A DNA stretch of 64,000 nucleotides. Source: Algisphaera agarilytica. GTDB lineage: Bacteria; Planctomycetota; Phycisphaerae; Phycisphaerales; Phycisphaeraceae. The position numbers were made by a program, and so were the translations under genes. Positions 1 to 6,800 of the stretch are shown in pieces. The stretch spans positions 3,230,836 to 3,294,835 of the forward strand of contig NZ_JACHGY010000001.1 of the NCBI RefSeq assembly GCF_014207595.1, given 5' to 3'. Every line of letters begins with the position of its first letter. The first letter of the stretch is position 1. A model generated the notes under the pieces. That model was not told the origin of the DNA and did no database searches. It worked only from the letters and a program-made list of their open reading frames with translations.

Positions 1-585
1 GGTTGGAAGCTGCCCAAGCACACGGTCGTCCCCGTTGCCGGCGGCACCATCCTGCCCAAGATCTGGAAGGGCTACCAGGAGTTCATCGAGCTCGGCCTGG
101 TTGAGGACAACAAGCCCGCGATGTACGGCGCACAAGCCGAGGGCTGCAATCCGATTGTCACCGCGCTCGAAGAAGAAGCCGAGCTGTTCCGCCCGCAGAA
201 GCCCAACACGATCGCCAAGTCGATCGCCATCGGCAACCCCGCCGACGGCTACTACGTGCTCAAGAACATCCGCGAGTCGGGCGGCTACGGCGCCTCGGCC
301 AGCGACCCCGAAATCCTCGAAGCCATCAAGCTGCTCGCCGAGCACGAAGGCATCTTCACCGAGCCCGCCGGTGGCACGACCATGGCTTGTGCGATCAAGC
401 TGATCAAGTCCGGCCGCATCCCCAAGGACGAGCCGATCTGCGTCTGCATCACCGGTAACGGCCTGAAAACCCTCGAAGCGATGGACGGCCAATTCCCCGA
501 ATCCCGTGCCATCCCCGCTAAAATGGCTGACTTCGACCAACTGATTCAAGAAACCTCGCAAACCAAAGAGCCCGCCCATGTCTGA
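1..585 (+). CDS. thrC: Threonine synthase, C-terminal part (5' end outside window)
   Basis: A PLP enzyme that converts O-phosphohomoserine to threonine. The frame is open from base 1, so about 194 C-terminal residues are visible. The segment reads VPVAGGTILPKIWKGY, then AQAEGCNPI, then ESGGYGAS and FTEPAGGTT, and ends with a VCITGNGLKTLEA-like stretch. These are typical of the fold II PLP family and of threonine synthase. The stop overlaps the start of the sulfur-carrier gene by 8 bases, which suggests translational coupling. A threonine synthase paralogue acting on another O-activated homoserine cannot be excluded, because the N-terminal half and the PLP lysine are outside the window. Confidence 0.88.
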   Translation, partial: GWKLPKHTVVPVAGGTILPKIWKGYQEFIELGLVEDNKPAMYGAQAEGCNPIVTALEEEAELFRPQKPNTIAKSIAIGNPADGYYVLKNIRESGGYGASASDPEILEAIKLLAEHEGIFTEPAGGTTMACAIKLIKSGRIPKDEPICVCITGNGLKTLEAMDGQFPESRAIPAKMADFDQLIQETSQTKEPAHV

Positions 586-862
586 TACCACCCTTGCTGT
601 AGAAATCCCCACCGCGCTGCGTCCGCAGGTCGGCGACCAAGAGTCGGTCGAAGTGTCCGGCGGCACCGTCGGCGAATTGCTCGGCAAACTGAAAGCCGAG
701 TACCCCGACTTCGGCGCCAAGCTGTACAAGACCGACACGGAACTCAACCGCTTCATCAACATCTACCTCAACGATGAAGACATCCGGTTCCTCGAGAACC
801 TCGAGACCCCCGTGAAGGCCGGCGACCACCTCGCCATCGTCCCCGCAATCGCTGGCGGCTAA
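578..862 (+). CDS. MoaD/ThiS-family ubiquitin-like sulfur carrier protein
   Basis: A 94-residue beta-grasp protein ending in Ile-Ala-Gly-Gly. The terminal Gly-Gly is the hallmark of carriers that are adenylated and converted to a C-terminal thiocarboxylate by an E1-like enzyme. Internal features fit the MoaD/CysO type: a SGGTVGELLGKL helix region, a RFINIYLNDEDIR strand and a GDHLAIVPAIAGG end. It overlaps thrC by 8 bases and lies 555 bp upstream of a matching E1-like gene. That context favours sulfur delivery to amino-acid synthesis (cysteine or homocysteine) over molybdopterin synthesis, but this is inference. No Moa genes are visible nearby. Confidence 0.85.
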   Translation: MSDTTLAVEIPTALRPQVGDQESVEVSGGTVGELLGKLKAEYPDFGAKLYKTDTELNRFINIYLNDEDIRFLENLETPVKAGDHLAIVPAIAGG

Positions 863-871
863 AGCCGCCCC

Positions 872-944
872 GTGATGAGTAATGAGTGAACCGTGATGAG
901 TTCACTCGCTCCAACTTATCACTGTTCACTGTTAACTCATCACT
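872..944. repeat. Short intergenic inverted/direct repeat, gtgatgagt family
   Basis: The unit gtgatgagt occurs at 872 and 893. Its inverse actcatcac occurs at 935, next to cactgttcac, so the segment can fold back on itself. The same words reappear at 22511-22576 upstream of aroC. It fills the gap between the sulfur carrier and the NIL-domain gene. It explains why a reading frame appears to extend upstream of the true start at 961. Confidence 0.6.
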
Positions 945-960
945 CGGATTTGAGGTTGGC

Positions 961-1212
961 ATGGCTTCTCGAAAATGCTGGTTAACTTTTGAAGGCGGCT
1001 GTCAGGATCAGCCCGTGATCTGGCAGCTCTCGCAAGCGTTTCCCGCGGTGCAGTTTGATGTCCGGCAGGCGTCCGTCAGCCAACAGATCGGCATCATGGC
1101 CCTGCAGTTCACCGCCGAGGACGAAGAGCAGCTCGAAGCCGCGATCGCGTTCCTCGTCGACAAGGGCGTCCGCGTCGATCCGGTCGAGGGCGGCTCGTTA
1201 GTGGTGGGTTGA
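961..1212 (+). CDS. NIL domain-containing protein
   Basis: An 83-residue single-domain protein resembling the NIL domain, a ferredoxin-like fold found at the C-terminus of MetN methionine transporters and in proteins linked to sulfur amino-acid metabolism. Visible features are a KCWLTFEGG first strand, a QPVIWQLSQAF helix and an ALQFTAEDEEQLEAAIAFL strand-helix ending. The ATG at 961 is chosen because the longer frame from 886 runs through the repeat at 872-944. Its place between a sulfur carrier and an E1-like enzyme suggests a role in sulfur amino-acid synthesis or sensing. Confidence 0.78.
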   Translation: MASRKCWLTFEGGCQDQPVIWQLSQAFPAVQFDVRQASVSQQIGIMALQFTAEDEEQLEAAIAFLVDKGVRVDPVEGGSLVVG

Positions 1213-1216
1213 TCCC

Positions 1217-1411
1217 ATGAAGGTCCGCAACCCGGCCTGGTTCCGCTCGGCGATCGTCTCGAACTTCTTGGCGTTTGCCTGCTTCGCGGCTTCGACCATG
1301 TTGAACGCCAACCTCGCCTCGAAGGCGATCGTTCTGGGGCTGGGCTTCGCGGTTGCGGGCCTGTACATGTTTGCCGTCTCATGTAAGGACAGCAAAAAGA
1401 AAAAGGAATAG
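1217..1411 (+). CDS. Small two-helix membrane protein of unknown function
   Basis: A 64-residue protein with two hydrophobic stretches, about residues 13-30 and 37-54, and a lysine-rich tail ending SKKKKE, which suggests a cytosolic C-terminus. The family is not recognised. It starts 4 bases after the NIL gene stop and ends 5 bases before the E1-like gene, so it is almost certainly co-transcribed with both. Tight spacing and a plausible topology support it as real. Function is unknown. Confidence 0.65.
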   Translation: MKVRNPAWFRSAIVSNFLAFACFAASTMLNANLASKAIVLGLGFAVAGLYMFAVSCKDSKKKKE

Positions 1412-1416
1412 AAACC

Positions 1417-2535
1417 GTGTCATCCGAACTCGATCGATATCACCGCCAGATGCTCCTGCCCGGATTCGGGGAAGAGGGCCAACGTAAACTCCTGGACAGC
1501 ACCGCGCTGGTCGTCGGTTGCGGCGCGCTCGGCACAGTGATCGCCAACATGCTCGCCCGGGCTGGCGTCGGTCACCTCATCATCGTCGATCGCGACTTCA
1601 TCGAGATGACCAACCTGCAGCGGCAGGTGCTGTTCGACGAGAGCGATGTCGCCAACGCGATCCCCAAGGCCGAGGCGGCGAAGAACAAGATCGCCCAGAT
1701 CAACTCGCAGGTGAAAGTCACGGCGGTGGTCGAAGACGTCAACCACACCAACATGGAAAAGCTCGCCTGCGGTGATTACAACGACGGCAAGCCCGTCGAC
1801 ATCATCGTGGACGGCGTGGACAACTTCGAGACCCGTTACCTCGCCAACGACTGCGCGGTGAAACGCGGCATCCCGTACGTCTACGGCGGGGCGGTCGGCA
1901 CGGTCGGTGCGTCCTACGCCGTTCTCCCGCACACCGCGTCGGGTGACTCGGCGTGGGAAAAAGCGGGCAAGGCTACGCCCTGCCTCCGCTGCATCTTCGA
2001 GCAGGCCCCGCCGCCTGGCCTTAACCCGACCTGCGATACCGCGGGCGTCATCGGCCCGGCCGTTTCGATCATCAGCAACTACCAGGTCGCTGAGACTCTG
2101 AAGATCCTCACCGGCAACCTCGACCGCGTCTCCCCGACGATGCTCAACTTCGACCTGTGGGGCAACACGTTCCGCCAGTTCAAGGTGGCCCGTGCGTACG
2201 ACGTCGGCGATTGCCAGTGCTGCAAGCACCGCAACTTCGAGTTCCTCGACGGCAAATTCGGCAGCAGCACGACGACGCTGTGCGGGCGAAACGCTGTGCA
2301 GCTTACGCAGAAGGACGACGGTGCGAACGGTTCGAAGCTCGACTTCGACGAGATCGCCAAGCGGCTGGAGTCCCATGGCAGCGTGAAGGCCAACAAGTTT
2401 ATGCTCCGCGCGGACATCACGGACAACGGTGAAAATTACGAACTCACACTTTTCACCGATGGCCGCGCTATTGTGAAGGGCACGAAGGAGGCGAACGTCG
2501 CCAAGAGCGTGTACGCGAAATACGTCGGGGCCTAA
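1417..2535 (+). CDS. ThiF/MoeB/HesA-family E1-like adenylyltransferase
   Basis: A 372-residue enzyme predicted to adenylate the C-terminal glycine of a ubiquitin-like sulfur carrier. It has the ATP-binding GCGALGT loop near residue 35, then LIIVDRDFIEMTNLQRQ, which is characteristic of MoeB/ThiF. Zinc-ligand cysteines are seen in PCLRCIF and in DCQCCKH. The last 100 residues form an extra domain starting with LCGRNAVQ and containing LFTDGRAIVKGT, a C-terminal extension known in some ThiF/HesA proteins; no rhodanese domain is seen. The start is GTG, preceded by an A/G-rich ribosome site. The likely partner is the carrier at 578-862. Confidence 0.88.
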   Translation: MSSELDRYHRQMLLPGFGEEGQRKLLDSTALVVGCGALGTVIANMLARAGVGHLIIVDRDFIEMTNLQRQVLFDESDVANAIPKAEAAKNKIAQINSQVKVTAVVEDVNHTNMEKLACGDYNDGKPVDIIVDGVDNFETRYLANDCAVKRGIPYVYGGAVGTVGASYAVLPHTASGDSAWEKAGKATPCLRCIFEQAPPPGLNPTCDTAGVIGPAVSIISNYQVAETLKILTGNLDRVSPTMLNFDLWGNTFRQFKVARAYDVGDCQCCKHRNFEFLDGKFGSSTTTLCGRNAVQLTQKDDGANGSKLDFDEIAKRLESHGSVKANKFMLRADITDNGENYELTLFTDGRAIVKGTKEANVAKSVYAKYVGA

Positions 2536-2559
2536 CCCCGCTTCACAAGGAGTCGTTGC

Positions 2560-3051
2560 ATGGCATTCGAACAAGAGATCACCGTCTACCGTTTTCAGGC
2601 CGGTTACGCCGAGATGCTGCTGGACGGGTTAGACGCGGACAAGGCCTTCTCGCTGATCTGTGACGGCGGGGTGAGCCCGGCCTGGATCATCGGGCACCTG
2701 GGCTTTGTGTCCAACAACGTGGCGTCTCGTTTTGGCGGCGAATCCAAGATCGACCTGGAAGCCTGGGGCAAGCTCTTTAGCGGAGGCAGCACGCCGACCG
2801 CGGACGCGTCGGACTACCCGTCCTGGGACGAGTTGCTTGGTGTGTACCGGCAAGGGCACGAAGTTTTTATTGCCACGATTTCGGGCATCGGTGAAGATGT
2901 TTTGTCGGCCGAGAACCCCAATGAACGGATGCGGCAAGGCCTGCCCACCGTTGAGGATTTCCTCAGCTTCGTCGCCACCGGCCACGTCGCCATGCACCTG
3001 GGGCAACTCTCGACCTGGCGTCGTGTGCAGGGCCAGCCGCCGTTGTTCTAA
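2560..3051 (+). CDS. DinB-fold (YfiT/DinB superfamily) protein, copy 1
   Basis: A 163-residue four-helix-bundle protein of the DinB/YfiT superfamily. The three expected metal-ligand histidines are present: His46 in SPAWIIGHL, and His142 and His146 in GHVAMHLGQ. It ends with the LSTWRR tail typical of the family. Members include thiol-dependent transferases (bacillithiol or mycothiol S-transferases) and damage-inducible proteins. The substrate here is unknown. AAGGAG lies just upstream of the ATG. It is the first of three tandem paralogues following the E1-like gene. Confidence 0.82.
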   Translation: MAFEQEITVYRFQAGYAEMLLDGLDADKAFSLICDGGVSPAWIIGHLGFVSNNVASRFGGESKIDLEAWGKLFSGGSTPTADASDYPSWDELLGVYRQGHEVFIATISGIGEDVLSAENPNERMRQGLPTVEDFLSFVATGHVAMHLGQLSTWRRVQGQPPLF

Positions 3052-3095
3052 GGGCTGGCTCAAGGCTTCTCGATTCACCTCTTCAAGGACAAGCC

Positions 3096-3593
3096 ATGAT
3101 CCGCAACATCCTCAACCTTCGGTACGCCGCGAATCTAGATTACGCTCACCGTTTGGTCGAGGGGTTGGATGAAGCTCAAGCCAACGAAGCCCCCGCGGAA
3201 GGAATGAATACTCCACGCTGGATCATCGGCCACCTCGCTCAGACGGCTGATCAGGTCGGCTTGGGTTGGGTGTTGGAGATGGATCGCACAATCCCGGAGT
3301 GGGATGCGTGGTTCGATCTGGGCACCTTGCCGAGTGATCTGGCCGAGGAGCAGCCCTCGTTGGCCGAGGCGCTGGATCATCTCGATCGTTTGCACGGTGT
3401 CGTCAGTGAGCGAGTTCTTGCATCGCCGCCGTCGTTTTTTGAAAGGTCGTTACACGACGTCGCCCCCGAACGCTTCCGCAAGCGCTTCCCGACCGTGGGC
3501 AATGCCTTGGCCCACATCATGCTGTCGCACGAGATGCAGCACCTGGGGCAGCTCTCGGCGTGGCGGCGAGTGAAAGGGCTTTCTGCGGTTTAA
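3096..3593 (+). CDS. DinB-fold protein, copy 2
   Basis: A 165-residue paralogue of the flanking genes, with the same layout: His46 in TPRWIIGHL, and His145 and His149 in SHEMQHLGQLSAWRR. It is clearly diverged: its N-terminus is RNILNLRYAANL rather than a KEITVxRF type, and its C-terminus lacks the PPLF ending shared by copies 1 and 3. Intact metal ligands imply it is functional. The gaps to its neighbours are 44 and 18 bases, so one transcript probably covers all three. Function is unknown beyond the fold. Confidence 0.8.
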   Translation: MIRNILNLRYAANLDYAHRLVEGLDEAQANEAPAEGMNTPRWIIGHLAQTADQVGLGWVLEMDRTIPEWDAWFDLGTLPSDLAEEQPSLAEALDHLDRLHGVVSERVLASPPSFFERSLHDVAPERFRKRFPTVGNALAHIMLSHEMQHLGQLSAWRRVKGLSAV

Positions 3594-3611
3594 CGCGGGT
3601 GGTAACCAGGG

Positions 3612-4100
3612 ATGCAGATGGACTTCGCGAAAGAGATCACGGTGCTGCGTTTCATGCAGGGGTACGGGGATGACCTCGTGGCGGATATCGAGCCCCAGGA
3701 CATGTGCAAGCAACCGGTTGTCGGCATGAACCACCCGGCGTGGATCCTCGGGCACCTCGCGATGGCGGTCGACAGCCACGCTGAGAGCGTCGGCGGCACG
3801 CCGCAGCTCATCGATTGGCGGGACCGATTCGGTTTCGGTACGACGCTCACCACCGACCCCGCGGACTATCCCGCCAAATCGGAGTTGATCGAAACCTGGC
3901 ACGCCGCCAACGATCGGTTCATCGCTGCGGTCTCCTCCGCCTCGCCCGAGGACCTTAGCAAGCCCACGCTGGGCCCCGCGGCCTTGGGCCTGCCGACCGT
4001 TGGCGATTACACGAGTTTCTCGCTGACCGCCCACACGGCGCTGCACCTGGGGCAGCTCTCGGCCTGGCGCAGGGCCGACGGCCGTCCACCACTGTTCTAG
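3612..4100 (+). CDS. DinB-fold protein, copy 3
   Basis: A 162-residue paralogue with His48 in HPAWILGHLA, and His141 and His145 in AHTALHLGQLSAWRR, ending PPLF like copy 1. The N-terminal FAKEITVLRFMQGY closely resembles copy 1, so these two are the nearer pair. An in-frame ATG six bases downstream could also be the start. The third member of a tandem triplication lying between the E1-like gene and the cysteine desulfurase. Confidence 0.8.
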   Translation: MQMDFAKEITVLRFMQGYGDDLVADIEPQDMCKQPVVGMNHPAWILGHLAMAVDSHAESVGGTPQLIDWRDRFGFGTTLTTDPADYPAKSELIETWHAANDRFIAAVSSASPEDLSKPTLGPAALGLPTVGDYTSFSLTAHTALHLGQLSAWRRADGRPPLF

Positions 4101-4179
4101 ACCCAATAAACCGCTATCTTGTCGGGCTTCGACCCGCTCCTCGAGGCCAGAGTTACGTTGGCCGAACCTGAACCAAGAC

Positions 4180-5370
4180 ATGATTTACCTCGATAACGCC
4201 GCAACCAGTTTCCCGAAAGCCCCCGGTGTCGGAGAGGCCGCCGCCGCCTTCATCGCCAAGGACGCCGCCAACCCCGGCCGGGCCGGTCACCGCATGGCGG
4301 TTGCGGCCGAGCAGATGCTCGACGGTGTACGGCTGAGGTTGGCTCGCCTGTTCAACGCGCCCGACTTCGAACGCATGGTCTTCACCATGAACGGCACCGA
4401 TGCCCTGAACATCGCGATCAAGGGTGTGGTGTCGGCCAAGTCCGCGGGCGGGAAGGTGCCGCACGTGATCACGACGGTCCTCGAACACAACTCGGTCAGC
4501 CGACCGCTGCAGGCGTTGTCTGATGCGGGCAAGATCACGCTGACGCGCGTTGATTGCGACGATCAAGGTTTCGTGAGCCCCCAGGACATCAAGGCGGCGA
4601 TCAACGACGACACTGTGTTGATCGCGATGACCCACGCCAGCAACGTCACCGGGACGATCCAGGACGCGGCGGCGGTGGGCGCAATCGCCCGGGAGGCAGA
4701 CGTGCTGTTCCTGCTCGATGGGGCGCAAACGGTCGGCGTGGTTCCAGTCGACGTCCAGGCGATGCAGATCGACCTGCTCGCCTTTCCCGGCCACAAGTCG
4801 CTGCTCGGCCCGACGGGCACGGGGGCCCTGTACGTGGGCGAGCGTTGCCCGGCTTCCAGCGAGGACGCCAATGACGCAGAGCGCTTCCCGCCGTTCCGTG
4901 AGGGCGGCACCGGGGGCGACTCGGCAACACCGACGCAGCCCTCCCTCTTCCCGTATTACCTCGAGGGCGGCACGCCCAACACGGTCGGGATCGCGGGCTG
5001 GTCGGCGGGCATCGACCACGTGCTGAACAACCCCATGGCCGAGACCCTGGCCCACGAGCAAGCCCTGTGCGGCAAGCTCATCGACGCGGTGAAAGACGAC
5101 GAACGGTTCACTGTGCTCGGCAGCCACGACCCTCAGGCCCGCGTGGGCACGGTGGCGATCAACGTGGTCGGCATGGATGCGCCGGACGTGGGCTCGATCC
5201 TGGATGACAGCTTCGAGATCGCGGTCCGCCCCGGGCTGCACTGCTCGCCGTATGTCCACCAGAGCTTCGGCACCTACCCGGACGGCGCGGTGCGGGTGAG
5301 CCCCGGGGCGTTTACCACCGAGGACGAGATCGACCAGCTCATCGAGGCGCTCGACCAGATCGCCATGTGA
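4180..5370 (+). CDS. Cysteine desulfurase family protein (SufS/CsdA-like)
   Basis: A 396-residue PLP enzyme expected to take sulfur from cysteine as an enzyme persulfide and release alanine. The N-terminus YLDNAATSFPK is classical. PLP Lys206 lies in [16 protein letters not shown], and the persulfide Cys355 lies in RPGLHCSPYVHQ. EGGTGGDS and LEGGTPNTVG are also present. A short extra stretch, about residues 223-238, precedes the REGGTG motif. It is the last gene of the plus-strand run and is followed by a strong hairpin. The neighbourhood suggests it supplies sulfur to the carrier/E1 pair upstream. Confidence 0.88.
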   Translation: MIYLDNAATSFPKAPGVGEAAAAFIAKDAANPGRAGHRMAVAAEQMLDGVRLRLARLFNAPDFERMVFTMNGTDALNIAIKGVVSAKSAGGKVPHVITTVLEHNSVSRPLQALSDAGKITLTRVDCDDQGFVSPQDIKAAINDDTVLIAMTHASNVTGTIQDAAAVGAIAREADVLFLLDGAQTVGVVPVDVQAMQIDLLAFPGHKSLLGPTGTGALYVGERCPASSEDANDAERFPPFREGGTGGDSATPTQPSLFPYYLEGGTPNTVGIAGWSAGIDHVLNNPMAETLAHEQALCGKLIDAVKDDERFTVLGSHDPQARVGTVAINVVGMDAPDVGSILDDSFEIAVRPGLHCSPYVHQSFGTYPDGAVRVSPGAFTTEDEIDQLIEALDQIAM

Positions 5371-5400
5371 TCCGGTCTGAAATAACTCAACTCAAAGAAA

Positions 5401-5430
5401 AAACCCGGGCCGCGTAAACGGCCCGGGTTT
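5401..5430. terminator. Bidirectional rho-independent terminator
   Basis: A perfect 11-bp stem (aaacccgggcc / ggcccgggttt) with an 8-base loop, with A-rich sequence on the left and a T-run a few bases to the right. It lies between the convergent cysteine desulfurase and porin genes and can serve both. Confidence 0.85.
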
Positions 5431-5525
5431 CGGAGTTTTATGAGTTCGCGAGGTTGAGGCCCGGGTTCCAAGAAGGCCTTTAGCCAAGCGTCTCGTCAGA
5501 GCCGTGCACGACTCTGGGAGGGTTT

Positions 5526-6383
5526 TTAGTACTCCATGCCGACGCCGAGGAGGGCGGCGATTTCGAAATCGTCGCCGTCGTCGAGCAGACCGGCATCGTC
5601 GTTGACGAAGTACAGGTCCAGACCGGCCGAGGCCGACCAGACGCCGTAATCGGAGGGGATGAAGTCCAGCGGCATGCTGGCGGCAGCACCGATCTTGAAG
5701 AAGCCGAAGAACTCGTTGTCACCACCGGCGTCGGTGTAGTAGTCATCGATGCTCAGACCCAGAGCGATGGGGAAGCTCAGTTCCACAGGCAGGTCTTCGC
5801 TTTCGATGAAGAACGCCGAGAAGGCGCCACCGAGTTCGAGGTAGACGTCTTCCGAACCGCCAGCATCGCGGGTTTCGATGGCGAGCAGGGCGTAAGGCGC
5901 GAACGCGTAGTCACCCAGGGCTTCGCTGTCGTCGTACTCGACGCCGAAAGCGATTTCTTCGATGTCGGCGAACGCGTTGTTCGGCGAATAGTAGCCGGTG
6001 AACGTGGCGCTGACGGCGAATTGATCGTTGATGGCGTAGCCGAGGCCCGCATACAGGTCCGACTCGTACCAGTTCGAGGGGCCGCCCGCGACAGCGCCGG
6101 TGGCGTTGCTGTGGATCGACGACCAGGTACCGAGCGTGAAGTCGAGGCCGGTGTCACCCAGAGGGGCACCCACTTCAACGTAGGGCTGAACGATCAGACC
6201 GCTGTCTTCTTGCTCGATGCCACGGAACATGTAGGTGGAGACGACGTCTGCACCAGCGCTCCAGGACAGGAGGCCGTTGTTGACGGCGGGGGGCGCGTCT
6301 TGGGCGACGCTCGAGGTGGTCAGTGCCGCGGCAGCCAAACCACCAACCAGGCACAGCCCGGCAAATTTACTTTCCTTTGTCAT
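5526..6383 (-). CDS. TorF-like putative outer-membrane porin
   Basis: A 285-residue secreted protein with a Sec signal peptide (LCLVGGLAAAALTTSSVAQ, cleavage likely near residue 27-28). The mature part is rich in alternating beta strands with Asp/Gly/Tyr turns and ends in an aromatic residue (GVGMEY), as outer-membrane barrels do. The opening, SAGADVVSTYMFRGIEQED, matches the TorF/Gcw_chp type, where an N-terminal strand reads SxYxFRG. A clear AAGGAGT lies 7 bases before the ATG. It is transcribed alone and stops at the bidirectional hairpin. The transported substrate cannot be told. Confidence 0.72.
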   Translation of the reverse strand: MTKESKFAGLCLVGGLAAAALTTSSVAQDAPPAVNNGLLSWSAGADVVSTYMFRGIEQEDSGLIVQPYVEVGAPLGDTGLDFTLGTWSSIHSNATGAVAGGPSNWYESDLYAGLGYAINDQFAVSATFTGYYSPNNAFADIEEIAFGVEYDDSEALGDYAFAPYALLAIETRDAGGSEDVYLELGGAFSAFFIESEDLPVELSFPIALGLSIDDYYTDAGGDNEFFGFFKIGAAASMPLDFIPSDYGVWSASAGLDLYFVNDDAGLLDDGDDFEIAALLGVGMEY

Positions 6384-6800
6384 CTGAATGACTCCTTACC
6401 GTAGGGGGAACCCTTGAAACTGAATCCGGGGTGTGCCGTCAACGTGACGGACCCGTCTGTGAAACACTTGATTCGCCGAGATAAATACCAGATGCGTTAG
6501 CGTCCCGCAAGATTTGCATGAGCGTGGTGTTAGCATCTGCTCGGGCGATGGCTGAACGCCCAGCCAAGGCTTATCACCACCTATCGGCGGGACCTGCTCT
6601 CGGTGACCAGAAAAAGTCGGATTTATCGCGTTTACAGGCCAAAAACACCGCTTTTGACACAAAGCCAAGAAGATGATTTTGCCGAGACCGTTGACGCGGT
6701 CGAGGTGAACACCGTTCTCTGTGTGGGGCTTTCTGGGAGGCGAGATTATCGGGCGTGGGCCGAAACTTGGTGGAGCGGTGCGGGTACAGATCACGGCCGG
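6384..6800. other. 417-bp gap between KAP-like NTPase and porin: no gene supported
   Basis: This should hold the porin promoter and leader. The porin ribosome site is at 6391-6397. A 132-codon minus-strand frame and a 102-codon plus-strand frame exist, but neither has a recognisable motif and they lie opposite each other in the same DNA. No convincing promoter boxes or hairpins were seen. A small RNA cannot be excluded. Confidence 0.4.

Noticed and set aside
4847-4894. Extra 16 codons before the REGGTG motif of the cysteine desulfurase, considered as another in-frame element
   Set aside because: No repeat or palindrome character and length variation here is common in the family.
6396-6794. 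132-codon frame in the gap upstream of the porin
   Set aside because: No recognisable domain, no ribosome site, and an overlapping plus-strand frame of equal quality.
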